The notes under the pieces were generated by a model that saw only the letters and a list, made by a program, of their open reading frames with translations, did not search any database and had not been told where the DNA came from. A DNA stretch of 37,823 nucleotides, taken from the NCBI GenBank assembly GCA_030627085.1, contig DAOUSS010000002.1, positions 1 to 37,823 on the forward strand, read 5' to 3'. Both the position numbers and the translations under genes were made by a program. How positions within the stretch are numbered: position 1 is the first letter of the stretch; each line of letters opens with the position of its first letter. Origin of the DNA: Candidatus Stahliibacteriota bacterium. Its GTDB lineage: Bacteria; Hydrothermota; UBA3073. Of this stretch, positions 16,188 through 24,847 are shown piece by piece.

Positions 16188-17289
16188 AATCTGCTTCCTT
16201 GGTTCTGGTAGACACATCCTTACCCGAAGATTGGCACGAAATTTGGCAGAACGGGGGCATAATGTTCATCTTGTGTCTTTCGAACAGCTTGATAAGAAGA
16301 TAGATTGGGGAAATGTTACTCCACACTTTGTTAAGCCATCGTTTCCCAATTATCGTTCTTTTCTTTTTCCAGTGAGAGAGATAAAAAATATCATTGAAAA
16401 AGGCTCTTTTGATATTTTACATGGCTTTCAGGCTACAAATTATGGTATCTTGGGAGCAAGAATAGATTTTAACCCATATGTCGTTTCAACTCTTGGCTCA
16501 GATATTCTCTATACTCCATTTGCTGGACATAGATATAAAAACTACATACTCCAGAAAGTGGTCAACTATACCTTTAAAAAAGCGGATATTATAACTGTAG
16601 AGACGAGGTATGCTAAAGATTTCATAATATCCAATTTTCAAGCCGATAAGCGAAAATTAAAGATTCTCTCCTACGGGGTTGAACCCAATGTTTTCAGGAG
16701 CACCAGACATTCCAATCCCGACAAACTAACAATTATCAGTCCAAGGGCAATGAAGAAAATATATAACATTGATGTAATTGTAAGGGCTATCCCTTTGTGT
16801 ATCCAGCAATACCCAGATCTAAAGTTCACATTCTTGGGCGGTATAGGAAACAGACAATACATTAAAGCCATCGAAAATTTGGTATCGAAACTAACCATAG
16901 GTAACCATGTAAGGTTTACAAAAGACATCTTGTCCCCCGCAGGAATGGCGGATGAATTCTCAAAAGCCAGTATCCTCATTTCAATCCCATTGACTGATTC
17001 CTTACCAAAATCTGTATTAGAGGGTGTATTATGCGGAGCTGTTCCGATTTTGAGCGATATTCCAGCAAATAGAGAAATTGAAAACATAGGAATTCCTGTC
17101 ATCTTTGTTGCCAGAAACAGCCACAGGGAACTGGCAGATAAGATCCTATGGGTTATTAAGAACTTAGACAAGATTAGAAAAAGGGTTAAGAAAGCAAGCT
17201 ATCAAATAGCAAGAGAGTATAGTACTGAAGCGTGTATAAACGGGTTAGAAAATATCTATTGCAAACTTTTAGGTGGAACGAAAATATGA
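16177..17289 (+). CDS. GT4-family glycosyltransferase
   Basis: A 370-residue enzyme beginning YKICFLGSGRHILTRRLARNLAERGHNVHLVSF, the usual first strand and helix of a GT4 acceptor domain. DILHGFQATNYGILGARI and the STLGSDILYTPF segment follow. The donor domain has KLKILSYGVEPNVF and FTFLGGIGNRQY. SVLEGVLCGAVPILSDIPANRE takes the place of the usual E-x7-E region. The typical upstream Glu (EGFG/EGxP) is replaced by TDSLPKSVLEG, a variant seen in some members of the family. The gene starts within the previous one (11-bp overlap). A 226-bp gap follows, the first break in the run of overlapping genes. Confidence 0.88.
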   Translation: MEYKICFLGSGRHILTRRLARNLAERGHNVHLVSFEQLDKKIDWGNVTPHFVKPSFPNYRSFLFPVREIKNIIEKGSFDILHGFQATNYGILGARIDFNPYVVSTLGSDILYTPFAGHRYKNYILQKVVNYTFKKADIITVETRYAKDFIISNFQADKRKLKILSYGVEPNVFRSTRHSNPDKLTIISPRAMKKIYNIDVIVRAIPLCIQQYPDLKFTFLGGIGNRQYIKAIENLVSKLTIGNHVRFTKDILSPAGMADEFSKASILISIPLTDSLPKSVLEGVLCGAVPILSDIPANREIENIGIPVIFVARNSHRELADKILWVIKNLDKIRKRVKKASYQIAREYSTEACINGLENIYCKLLGGTKI

Positions 17290-17515
17290 TTATTAGATCG
17301 TTCTCCCTCAATATTTATGGTGGCAGACAGTTCTTCAAAATTTGGTCTACCTAGCACCGAAAAGGGAAGTCTCCACTAGGCTAATAATGGAAGATGTATA
17401 TGTATGGTAAATGAAATGGCGGAAATCACACAGGTCAAGAGGTGGGAGGTGGCATTTATTTCTGCCAGATAAAATCACAGGCTTGCAATGTTTCAAAAAA
17501 AATAGTTTTATTGAG
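17290..17515. other. Gap with possible decayed coding sequence
   Basis: All other junctions between 11102 and 19881 overlap or nearly touch, so a 226-bp gap is odd. Short open pieces in different frames look protein-like: a 22-codon frame from ATG 17286 that overlaps the previous stop (MIIRSFSLNIYGGRQFF...), and MVNEMAEITQVKRWEVAF at about 17404-17472. No Shine-Dalgarno is clear for any. A degraded gene is possible, not shown. Confidence 0.35.
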
Positions 17516-18673
17516 ATGAAAATACTCATGATATTACAGTCAAAATTTCCACCAGATATAAGAGTGGAGAAAGAAGCACGCGCTCTCCTCAAAACTGGCT
17601 ATACTATCGATCTTTTATGCAATAATTATACTGGATTGGCAACGGAAGATACTTATTCTGGAATAAGGGTCCATCGCTTAAGAAATAAACTATTTAGCAG
17701 AATCATAAATCTTCCCCTCTTTTGTAATCCCGTTTGGGTGTGGAAAATCTACTCTCTTATTATTTCAGTAAGACCAGATGTGATTCATATTCATGACCTT
17801 CCTCTCTTCCTAACAGGTGCTTTTTTGGGGAAATTGTTTAATATTCCGACAGTTTTTGATATGCATGAAAACTACCCTGCTATGTTAAAAGTTACGAAGG
17901 GAATGTTTACACTCAAAAACCCATATCTTGCCGCAGTTATAGAGAGAATAGCAATCAGGATTGCAGATTATATTATAGTGGTAGTAGAAGAGCAAAGAGA
18001 AAGACTTATAAATCTTGGTGTTCCAGAAGAAAAAATCGTGATAGCGAGTAACACTGCCGATTTAGAGCATCTTGACAATCTGCAAATAGATCTAAAGATA
18101 AAAAAAGAGCTGAATGCAAAATTTACTCCAGTGGTTTCCTATATAGGTGGATTTCCTGGACGAGGACTTAAGACAGTGCTACAGGCGATATCCATAGCAT
18201 CTTCTGAACTTTCTGACATCTATTTGCTCATGGTTGGTGATGGCAAAGGAAGGAAAGATTTAGAAAAAGAAGCAGACAAACTGGGGATTACAGAAAGGGT
18301 AAACTTCGTGGGGTGGGTTAATTTCATAGATGTTCCCAGTTATATTATTGCAAGTGATATATGCCTTGTTCCGCACCCTGCAAACTCTCATACAAACAGT
18401 ACTATTCCACATAAGTTATTCCAGTATATGGCATTCGGCAAGCCAGTGATAGTAACTGATGCAAGCCCTCTGGCAAGAATTGTAAAGGATTGTAAATGTG
18501 GAATAGTGATAACATCGGAGGACGCCAATGAAATGGCAGATGCAATTATTACGCTTTCTGACAAAAGGCTTGCCTCGAGATTGGGTGAAAATGGCAGGAA
18601 GTCCGTAGAGAAGATTTACAATTGGAAGAACACATCAAAAGAACTAATCAGGTTTTATAAACAACTACAATGA
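17516..18673 (+). CDS. GT4-family glycosyltransferase
   Basis: A 386-residue GT-B enzyme. It begins MKILMILQSKFPPDIRVEKEARAL, and the LQSxFPPDIRVEKEA box is typical of GT4 members acting on undecaprenyl-linked glycans. The acceptor domain contains DVIHIHDLPLFLTGA and FDMHENYPAML. The donor domain contains YIGGFPGRGLKTVLQAI, GDGKGRKDLEKEA, NSTIPHKLFQYMAFGKPVIVTDASP, with Lys in place of the second Glu of E-x7-E as in several related enzymes. The start at 17516 is chosen over 17411 because the longer form adds 35 residues unlike the family and begins inside the gap. The stop overlaps the next start by 4 bp (ATGA). Confidence 0.9.
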   Translation: MKILMILQSKFPPDIRVEKEARALLKTGYTIDLLCNNYTGLATEDTYSGIRVHRLRNKLFSRIINLPLFCNPVWVWKIYSLIISVRPDVIHIHDLPLFLTGAFLGKLFNIPTVFDMHENYPAMLKVTKGMFTLKNPYLAAVIERIAIRIADYIIVVVEEQRERLINLGVPEEKIVIASNTADLEHLDNLQIDLKIKKELNAKFTPVVSYIGGFPGRGLKTVLQAISIASSELSDIYLLMVGDGKGRKDLEKEADKLGITERVNFVGWVNFIDVPSYIIASDICLVPHPANSHTNSTIPHKLFQYMAFGKPVIVTDASPLARIVKDCKCGIVITSEDANEMADAIITLSDKRLASRLGENGRKSVEKIYNWKNTSKELIRFYKQLQ

Positions 18674-19881
18674 AAATTTTATATATAACTCAGTATTTTC
18701 CTCCTGAGATTGGTGCTGGCGCGGCAAGGGCGTTTAATATCAGCAACTGCTTATCTGGCTTGGAGCATAAGGTGCGAATAATTTCTGAAATTCCCAATTA
18801 TCCCGATGGAAAAATTGCTAAAAAATATAGAAACAGGATTTTATACAATGAAAAATTTAAAGGTATAAATGTATTGCGTACCTATGCTTGTGCATCTAAC
18901 AGAGATACATTCTTAAAAAAGATGTTGTTTTATCTTTCTTTTATGATCTCGTCGTGTGTCGGGGCATTATGCTGTAAAAAACCTGACTTAATTATTGCTA
19001 CTTCGCCTCCTCTTCTTGTTGCCCTGACTGGCTATTTCATAAGCAGAGTAAAAAAAACGAAATTGCTATTGGACATAAGAGATATCTGGCCTGATTCTGC
19101 TGTTGCAGTTGGGGCATTGAGGCATAGGACAATACTATATTTTATTTCAAAAAAATTAGAAAGATTTCTCTACAACAGAGCAAATCTAATCACATCTTCT
19201 GTTTACGGGCTTTGTGAAAGAATAAGAAAGTCAACAAAAACTCCAGTTTTTCATCTACCTAATACCGTATTGTTAACCGATTTCAAACCTGGATATCACG
19301 GTGACAGAATCAAGCAAAAATACGGGCTAAATGGCAAATTTATAGTTCTCTACTCGGGTAATCATGGTTTAGCGCAAGGACTTGAGTTTATACTCCAGTC
19401 TGCTCTCTTACTTAAAAGGTTTGAAGATATTCTCTTTCTATTTGTTGGAGAAGGTGTAAAGAAGGTTTATTTAGAAGAACAAAAAAGGGGGTTGGGATTG
19501 AATAATGTGATTTTTCTGGGGAAAAAAACCCACAAAGAAATGCCGGATATAATAAATATATCTAATGTGTGTCTTGTTCCTCTTAAAAAAAATGAGCTTT
19601 TTTTAAATGCTTTACCTTCTAAGATACTTGAATATATGGCACTACAAAAACCGATTATCTTGTCTGTTAAAGGAGAGGCAGAAAAATTTCTAAAAGATGC
19701 CGATGCAGGAATTTCTATAGAACCTGAAGATTCCGAAAAATTATCTGAGGCAATCTTAAAATTATATAGAAATCCTGAGCTTTGCAGGCTTTTTGGCAAA
19801 AATGGGTACAGATACATCAAAAATTTTTACTCCCATCAAAACCAGTTTACATCTTGTAAAGAGCTACTGAAAAGTCTATAA
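18670..19881 (+). CDS. GT4-family glycosyltransferase (WbuB-like)
   Basis: A 403-residue glycosyltransferase that begins MKILYITQYFPPEIGAGAARAF, the N-terminal pattern of the WbuB/N-acetylfucosamine-transferase-like GT4 subgroup. The acceptor domain includes PNYPDGKI, DLIIATSPPLLVALTGYFISR (probably membrane-associated) and DIRDIWPDSAVAVGAL. The donor domain has LYSGNHGLAQGLEFIL, FLFVGEGVKKVYLEEQ and ALPSKILEYMALQKPIILSVKGEAE. It is coupled to the preceding glycosyltransferase by an ATGA overlap. Donor and acceptor sugars are not readable; the subgroup comparison is from memory. Confidence 0.9.
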   Translation: MKILYITQYFPPEIGAGAARAFNISNCLSGLEHKVRIISEIPNYPDGKIAKKYRNRILYNEKFKGINVLRTYACASNRDTFLKKMLFYLSFMISSCVGALCCKKPDLIIATSPPLLVALTGYFISRVKKTKLLLDIRDIWPDSAVAVGALRHRTILYFISKKLERFLYNRANLITSSVYGLCERIRKSTKTPVFHLPNTVLLTDFKPGYHGDRIKQKYGLNGKFIVLYSGNHGLAQGLEFILQSALLLKRFEDILFLFVGEGVKKVYLEEQKRGLGLNNVIFLGKKTHKEMPDIINISNVCLVPLKKNELFLNALPSKILEYMALQKPIILSVKGEAEKFLKDADAGISIEPEDSEKLSEAILKLYRNPELCRLFGKNGYRYIKNFYSHQNQFTSCKELLKSL

Positions 19882-19970
19882 CAGCATCTTTATCCTCGTT
19901 TTTTTAAATAAACCTTGCAAAAAACAAGAAATTTTTAGAATGCTAATCTTCAAATGAAAGTGAGATAACT

Positions 19971-21374
19971 ATGATACATAGAAAACTCAACCATGCATGG
20001 CAATTTATACTCTCTCTTTTACTGGATGCGCTACTCGTATTTCTTTCATTTGTATTCGTCTACTGGCTTCGGTTTGCATCTGGTCTTGTGGGCGTAACTA
20101 AAGGAATGGTTCCTTTCTCCTACTTCTTCCCCAGTATAGGCTATGTTACAGCCCTCTGGATTTTAATATTCTATTTCCAGGGACATTATGAAACGAGAAA
20201 GTCATGGAGATTACTTGATGAGATATACGAGGTTGTAAAGGGAGGGATTGTCGCATCAGTGCTTGCCCTTGCTCCTACATTTTTTCTCCGTCCGTTTGGA
20301 TATTCAAGATTATATATGGGACTTTCGCTTGTCCTTGCCCTATTGTTTATAATCCTTGGAAGGGTAATTATAAATAGAATCAAAATACCTCTCATGAGAA
20401 GAGGTCGGCTTCTATACCGTACTGCCATTGTGGGCGGAGAGATGGGAGTGACTATAGCAAAGGTTTTGACTAATCCAGTATACGGATATCAGATAGTAGG
20501 ATATATAACCGTCGACAGCGAATCAAAGCCTCTACATCATATATCCCCGCTGGGAAGCATTAATGAAATGGTTTGTATCATTAAAAAGCACCAAATAGAT
20601 ACTCTTATTATGAGTTTTCCTCTGCGGTCTTATAAGAACATTGCCCAGGTAATTTCCACCTGTAAGGACCTTCAAGTACGGTTCCTGTTCGCACCAGATG
20701 TATATGAGCTTGTGACATACAGAGTGACTCCCTACGAGATAAATGGGTTACTCCTCTTCGGTCTCAAGGAATACCCTCTCGAGGGATGGTATGGGGGAGT
20801 TAAGAGATTCGCAGATATAACATTTGCATTTATCGGGCTTGTACTTAGCCTTCCAGTATTACTCTTTGCAGCAGTATTTGTCAAATTGAGCTCCAAAGGG
20901 TCTGTATTTTATATACAGGAAAGGATTGGACTGAATAAAAATCCGTTTGTAATGATAAAGTTTAGAACTATGATACACAATGCAGAAGCCCATACAGGGC
21001 CCGTATGGGCAAAGAAGAACGACAAAAGAATCACGCCCGTAGGCAAAATACTCCGGAGGATGAGAATCGATGAACTTCCGCAACTTATAAATGTGCTGAA
21101 GGGAGAGATGAGTATAATTGGGCCAAGACCGGAAAGGCCTTATTTCGTGAGGAAATTATCAAAGGTGATATTAAATTATAATGAGAGATTTCGAGTAAGG
21201 CCTGGAATAACAGGACTTGCACAGGTCGAAAGTGTTTATGACAGGACAGCAGAGGATGTGGAAGAAAAACTCAAATATGATCTTTATTATCTTGAGAATG
21301 CCTCCTTTAAACTGGACATAGAGATTCTCACAAGAACACTGTGGGTCATAGTCACAGGAAAAGGAGTGCATTAG
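19971..21374 (+). CDS. Undecaprenyl-phosphate sugar phosphotransferase (WbaP/EpsE-type)
   Basis: This enzyme starts glycan assembly by moving a sugar-1-phosphate from a nucleotide sugar to undecaprenyl phosphate. The 467-residue protein is full-length. About four N-terminal membrane helices (residues 10-135) are followed by a Rossmann-like middle (RTAIVGGEMGVTIAKVL). One further helix (ADITFAFIGLVLSLPVLLFAAVFVK) leads into the catalytic domain. That domain shows ERIGLNKNPFVMIKFRTM, RRMRIDELPQLINVLKGEMSIIGPRPERP and FRVRPGITGLAQV. It lies 89 bp after the last GT4 gene; that gap has an A/T-rich stretch but no hairpin terminator. As the priming enzyme it ties the locus to a polyprenyl-linked, flippase-exported polymer. 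Confidence 0.94.
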   Translation: MIHRKLNHAWQFILSLLLDALLVFLSFVFVYWLRFASGLVGVTKGMVPFSYFFPSIGYVTALWILIFYFQGHYETRKSWRLLDEIYEVVKGGIVASVLALAPTFFLRPFGYSRLYMGLSLVLALLFIILGRVIINRIKIPLMRRGRLLYRTAIVGGEMGVTIAKVLTNPVYGYQIVGYITVDSESKPLHHISPLGSINEMVCIIKKHQIDTLIMSFPLRSYKNIAQVISTCKDLQVRFLFAPDVYELVTYRVTPYEINGLLLFGLKEYPLEGWYGGVKRFADITFAFIGLVLSLPVLLFAAVFVKLSSKGSVFYIQERIGLNKNPFVMIKFRTMIHNAEAHTGPVWAKKNDKRITPVGKILRRMRIDELPQLINVLKGEMSIIGPRPERPYFVRKLSKVILNYNERFRVRPGITGLAQVESVYDRTAEDVEEKLKYDLYYLENASFKLDIEILTRTLWVIVTGKGVH

Positions 21375-21467
21375 ATACTATTTATCCATTGCAAATTGTA
21401 AATATCAAAATGTGAGAACCTATAGACATGTATTTATCTCGAATCTCCATAATAATCTGGAGGTAAT

Positions 21468-22865
21468 ATGCCTTTACTCTTGATAATATTTACAGTATAT
21501 TTAGAACCTTGCCTCTTGGAGTATGAGGCAGTAAAAGAAGGAAAAGCCTTCTTCTGGAGAATGGATAAGGTACGAGCAGAATCATTCATCCCAGAGATGG
21601 ATATATCATTTTGCGGTTTTGGACTGTACGATAGTAACAGAAAAGGAAATGGTGTATTTGAGCTTATGATAAGACAGGGATTCCCTATACATCCATTTGT
21701 GAAGGGTGAGGTGGATATAGGTGCATTTCAAGAGGTTGGCGATGGACAGGGGATATTGCCCTATTGGGACCCTCTCTTAGAGCCAAAGTATATAATATGT
21801 AACTTTGAAACAGAGCCAGTTGTGTCCCATACAAATTTTGATGTCAGGACAGAAAAGGCATACCTTCTCTTTGATATAGGAACACTGTCCATTGGGACAG
21901 GTAGAAACAGACTGAAAGTTGGTCCTGGATACAGGAGCAATCTTCTTCTGTCTGGTAGAGGACAGCCTCTCAACTTCCTGTACAACGCAAGGGTGAAAAA
22001 GGGACCACTACATCTTTTTGCCTTCAATGCAGGCATAGAGGACTCGATTGATGGAAAGAGGATCTCCTGTCAGAGGATAGAACTGTATCTCTCTTGTGTA
22101 ACAATAGGAATTACAGAGGCGGTTCTGCACAAAAAGGAAAACTTTCTAAAGTATGTAAATCCGGTAGAATTTTATTACATCACGCAGAGAAGGGGCAAAG
22201 ATAACGAAGATAATCTTGTTGCAAGTAGTGATATTACATTTACAAAAAATGGGAAAAAATACTATCTCGAACTTCTGCTTGACGACCCAATTATCTTCCA
22301 TAAGGAGAGACCCTTTAAGGGTGGAATGATGCTGGGAATGTATCTTACAGACCCGTTTGGTATGCCATCCTCTGATTTCAGAATAGAGGCGACTGCACTT
22401 CCAAGATGGACATATACCCATGACTACAGTGACCAGATAAATGCCCTTACAGCAAACGGTCTTCCACTCGGATTTTTTGGTGGGTCAGATTGCATTGATA
22501 TTTATACAGAATTCACAAAATACTGGACACGGGATACTGTTTACTCCCTGCTGCCTACTCCCTACTCCCCACTGCCTACTTCCTACTTCTCTCTTATACT
22601 GGAGTATCTTGCCCATGGTGATGGAAAACTTAACATTGGTTGGCAGGACGAAAAAGAGAATTATCCACAACCAAGAAAGATAAAAATTCCCTCAGGCTGT
22701 AAAGAAGAGAGATTGAGAGTGGGTATTAAAGGAACCCTTGCTAAAGAAAAATTTTCCATAACTACAGGGGTATATGTCGAGCGGATAAAAAATTATATGA
22801 ACCGGGATGGTAATAACTTCACCAGGGTCTCGATAAAAACTGCTACTCTTTTTACTCTACCCTGA
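21468..22865 (+). CDS. Wzi-like capsule-assembly outer-membrane protein, with heptad insertion
   Basis: A 465-residue protein rich in alternating beta-strand patterns. The middle has RNRLKVGPGYRSNLLLSGRGQPLNFLYNARVKK, which resembles the Gly-Pro-Gly/aromatic segment of the Wzi capsule-assembly family, whose members are outer-membrane barrels binding surface polymer. The N-terminus MPLLLIIFTVYLEP is hydrophobic but short for a signal peptide. The start has GGAGGTAAT directly before it. Residues 360-375 (SLLPTPYSPLPTSYFS) are encoded by seven exact heptads and so are probably an acquired loop. The Wzi call is from pattern and context, not from a search. It is the last gene of the glycan run. 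Confidence 0.6.
   Translation: MPLLLIIFTVYLEPCLLEYEAVKEGKAFFWRMDKVRAESFIPEMDISFCGFGLYDSNRKGNGVFELMIRQGFPIHPFVKGEVDIGAFQEVGDGQGILPYWDPLLEPKYIICNFETEPVVSHTNFDVRTEKAYLLFDIGTLSIGTGRNRLKVGPGYRSNLLLSGRGQPLNFLYNARVKKGPLHLFAFNAGIEDSIDGKRISCQRIELYLSCVTIGITEAVLHKKENFLKYVNPVEFYYITQRRGKDNEDNLVASSDITFTKNGKKYYLELLLDDPIIFHKERPFKGGMMLGMYLTDPFGMPSSDFRIEATALPRWTYTHDYSDQINALTANGLPLGFFGGSDCIDIYTEFTKYWTRDTVYSLLPTPYSPLPTSYFSLILEYLAHGDGKLNIGWQDEKENYPQPRKIKIPSGCKEERLRVGIKGTLAKEKFSITTGVYVERIKNYMNRDGNNFTRVSIKTATLFTLP
22544..22592. repeat. Seven exact heptads inside the Wzi-like coding region
   Basis: CTCCCTG, CTGCCTA, CTCCCTA, CTCCCCA, CTGCCTA, CTTCCTA, CTTCTCT without a phase break. The array is translated as a Pro/Tyr/Ser/Leu-rich run, unlike the flanking barrel-type sequence. 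Confidence 0.88.
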
Positions 22866-22944
22866 TAAATTAATCCATCCAATATCTGACCATGCCCTGC
22901 CTTTATATGTGTTCCAGATAAAGAGGGTGTGGTCAACTTTTTTC

Positions 22945-22973
22945 TTGACAAAACACAACTTTTGTTGTATACT
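22945..22973 (+). promoter_or_regulatory. Sigma-70 promoter with operator-like dyads for the OmpA-family gene
   Basis: TTGACA (22945-22950), 17-nt spacer, TATACT (22968-22973). ACAAC-TTTT-GTTGT (22955-22968) is a perfect dyad filling the spacer, and GTGGTCAA (22929-22936) is inverted at 22987-22994 as TTGACCAC, bracketing the promoter. This layout would suit a dimeric repressor; no regulator is identified. Confidence 0.75.
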
Positions 22974-23012
22974 TATATACTTATTCTTGACCACCAGATA
23001 ACCTGTTCAATT

Positions 23013-24782
23013 ATGAAGGAAATTATTCAAAAATTGCTTGTAACAGCCGCACTCTGTATACCATTATTGCTATATTCCTATCCAATGAGAACAGGAGTAA
23101 AGGGATTTAATAACACTATGTCTGCAACTAACGATGGAGCTGGGCATCTGAGTTTTGTTTTTGATATATATGGAAGCGCTAATGGTAACAGAAATGCAAA
23201 TCTTTGGGCAACTGCAGACATTGGTGTGGGATTAGGATTTGCATTTACCGACTGGTTCTCTGTAAATCTATTTTCAAGATATATGGTAGATGTACTGGAT
23301 TCGACAGGCAATCAAAACTATCTTTCTTACGGTCTGGGAGATCTTGAAATCGGTGTAAAGATTACCCCATTTATTTTTGAGAGAAACCATAACGGAGGAT
23401 TGAATATAGGATTATTCCCTTTTGTATCAATACCAAAAGGTACGCAACCAGAGGAGTGCTACCCTGACACTATAGCTGGTTTTTATACTGGACAGGGTGG
23501 TATATACAGACATTTTACTACCGGAGAGTTTGATTACGGAGGCAAATTTCTAATTTCATATGTAACACACACTGACATTCCTGTTGAATTGGATGCAAAT
23601 ATCGGGTATTTTACCCATAATAAAGATAGAAAAGGCAATATGCTATCGTATGGACTCGGCATAGGCTTCCTATATTGGAATTTTATCCCTTACATTGAGA
23701 TAAATGGAAGCGAACGAGAAGATAAAAATATGGGTTCCAGGATTTTTTACCTCACGCCTGGTGTAAAAATAGGCCACAAGAATGATTCATCTCTAAATCT
23801 TGCATTAAACTTCAGAGTAGATGGTCGTGTTGACAAAGAGACGACACGGGTCGGGTCCTCGTACATTTCGCTTGGCGAAGGAGCTACCCCGTCATGGTCT
23901 TTCAATCTGTCATATGCACAGGGATTTTCGTTCTATCGGCAATCTCCTCCGCTATCCACTATATCCGGAATAATAACAGACGCAGAGACAAAAGAGCCAC
24001 TTACTGCTATGATAATACTCCCTGATACGGTGATAGAAACAGATACAATGGGGAATTTTTGCATACAACCAACATCGGGCAGCTTTGTAATGAGGGCATT
24101 TAGTGAGGGCTATATACCACAGGATCAGAGTGTTGTCATCGAGCCCGGACAGGAACTCCTTGTCAGTTTTGAACTTGAAAAGATACATATCCCAATAGCA
24201 GAAATCACGGGGAGGGTTATGGACAGGCTGTCTAAAACCCCCCTTGTTGCCAAAATATCGTTTCCTGAAAGAAATAGAGAATCATTTACTACTGATAGAA
24301 CCGGTGTGTTTAAATTAAAATTATCTCCTGATACATACATTGTGAGAATAACTGCCGAGGGTTACATTCCCTACACAACATCTATATTACTAAAAGATGA
24401 AAAAACTCTTTTAAAAGACTTTTATCTTCTCAAACAATATGGAAAGATTACCCTACAAGGGATAAACTTCGCGGAAGGGAGTACGGAAATAGATCCTGTA
24501 TATTACCCGATTCTGGATGAAGGACTTGAGCTCTTAAGGGGATATCCAAATATAACGGTGGAGATAAGAGGACATACGGACAATGTGGGTTCTGCGGAAA
24601 CAAACCTCACATTATCCCAGGCAAGGGCAAAATCCGTTATGAAATATTTCATAAAAATGGGAATAGAACCCTCAAGGCTAAAGGCAGTTGGATACGGAGG
24701 CGCTGCGCCCATAACAACAAATAATACAGAAGAAGGTAGAGCACAAAACAGAAGAATAGAATTCTATATTTTTGGAGAGTAA
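23013..24782 (+). CDS. OmpA-family outer-membrane protein with regulatory-like beta domains
   Basis: A 589-residue exported protein. Residues 1-25 (MKEIIQKLLVTAALCIPLLLYSYP) form a signal peptide. Residues about 25-300 are rich in short amphipathic strands and aromatic ends, suggesting a beta barrel. Two carboxypeptidase-regulatory-like domains follow (about 312-390, ISGIITDAETKEPLTAMI; and about 395-480, ITGRVMDRLSKTPLVAKI). The C-terminal OmpA peptidoglycan-binding domain has INFAEGSTEIDP, EIRGHTDNVGSAETN, LSQARAKSVMKYF and GRAQNRRIEF. The start is placed at 23013 because the promoter at 22945-22973 lies inside the longer frame that opens at 22929; no Shine-Dalgarno is evident. It probably anchors the outer membrane to peptidoglycan. 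Confidence 0.9.
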   Translation: MKEIIQKLLVTAALCIPLLLYSYPMRTGVKGFNNTMSATNDGAGHLSFVFDIYGSANGNRNANLWATADIGVGLGFAFTDWFSVNLFSRYMVDVLDSTGNQNYLSYGLGDLEIGVKITPFIFERNHNGGLNIGLFPFVSIPKGTQPEECYPDTIAGFYTGQGGIYRHFTTGEFDYGGKFLISYVTHTDIPVELDANIGYFTHNKDRKGNMLSYGLGIGFLYWNFIPYIEINGSEREDKNMGSRIFYLTPGVKIGHKNDSSLNLALNFRVDGRVDKETTRVGSSYISLGEGATPSWSFNLSYAQGFSFYRQSPPLSTISGIITDAETKEPLTAMIILPDTVIETDTMGNFCIQPTSGSFVMRAFSEGYIPQDQSVVIEPGQELLVSFELEKIHIPIAEITGRVMDRLSKTPLVAKISFPERNRESFTTDRTGVFKLKLSPDTYIVRITAEGYIPYTTSILLKDEKTLLKDFYLLKQYGKITLQGINFAEGSTEIDPVYYPILDEGLELLRGYPNITVEIRGHTDNVGSAETNLTLSQARAKSVMKYFIKMGIEPSRLKAVGYGGAAPITTNNTEEGRAQNRRIEFYIFGE

Positions 24783-24798
24783 GACCTATAATGAATAT

Positions 24799-24847
24799 AG
24801 ACCGAAGACCCTAATGACCAATAACCAGTGACTAATGACTAACACAC
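24799..24847. repeat. Heptad array containing the guaB start codon
   Basis: Seven exact units: AGACCGA, AGACCCT, AATGACC, AATAACC, AGTGACT, AATGACT, AACACAC. The ATG at 24835 is the centre of unit six. Confidence 0.82.

Noticed and set aside
22929..23012. N-terminal extension of the OmpA-family protein from 22929
   Set aside because: It would contain the promoter and precede a clean signal peptide; the start at 23013 is far better.
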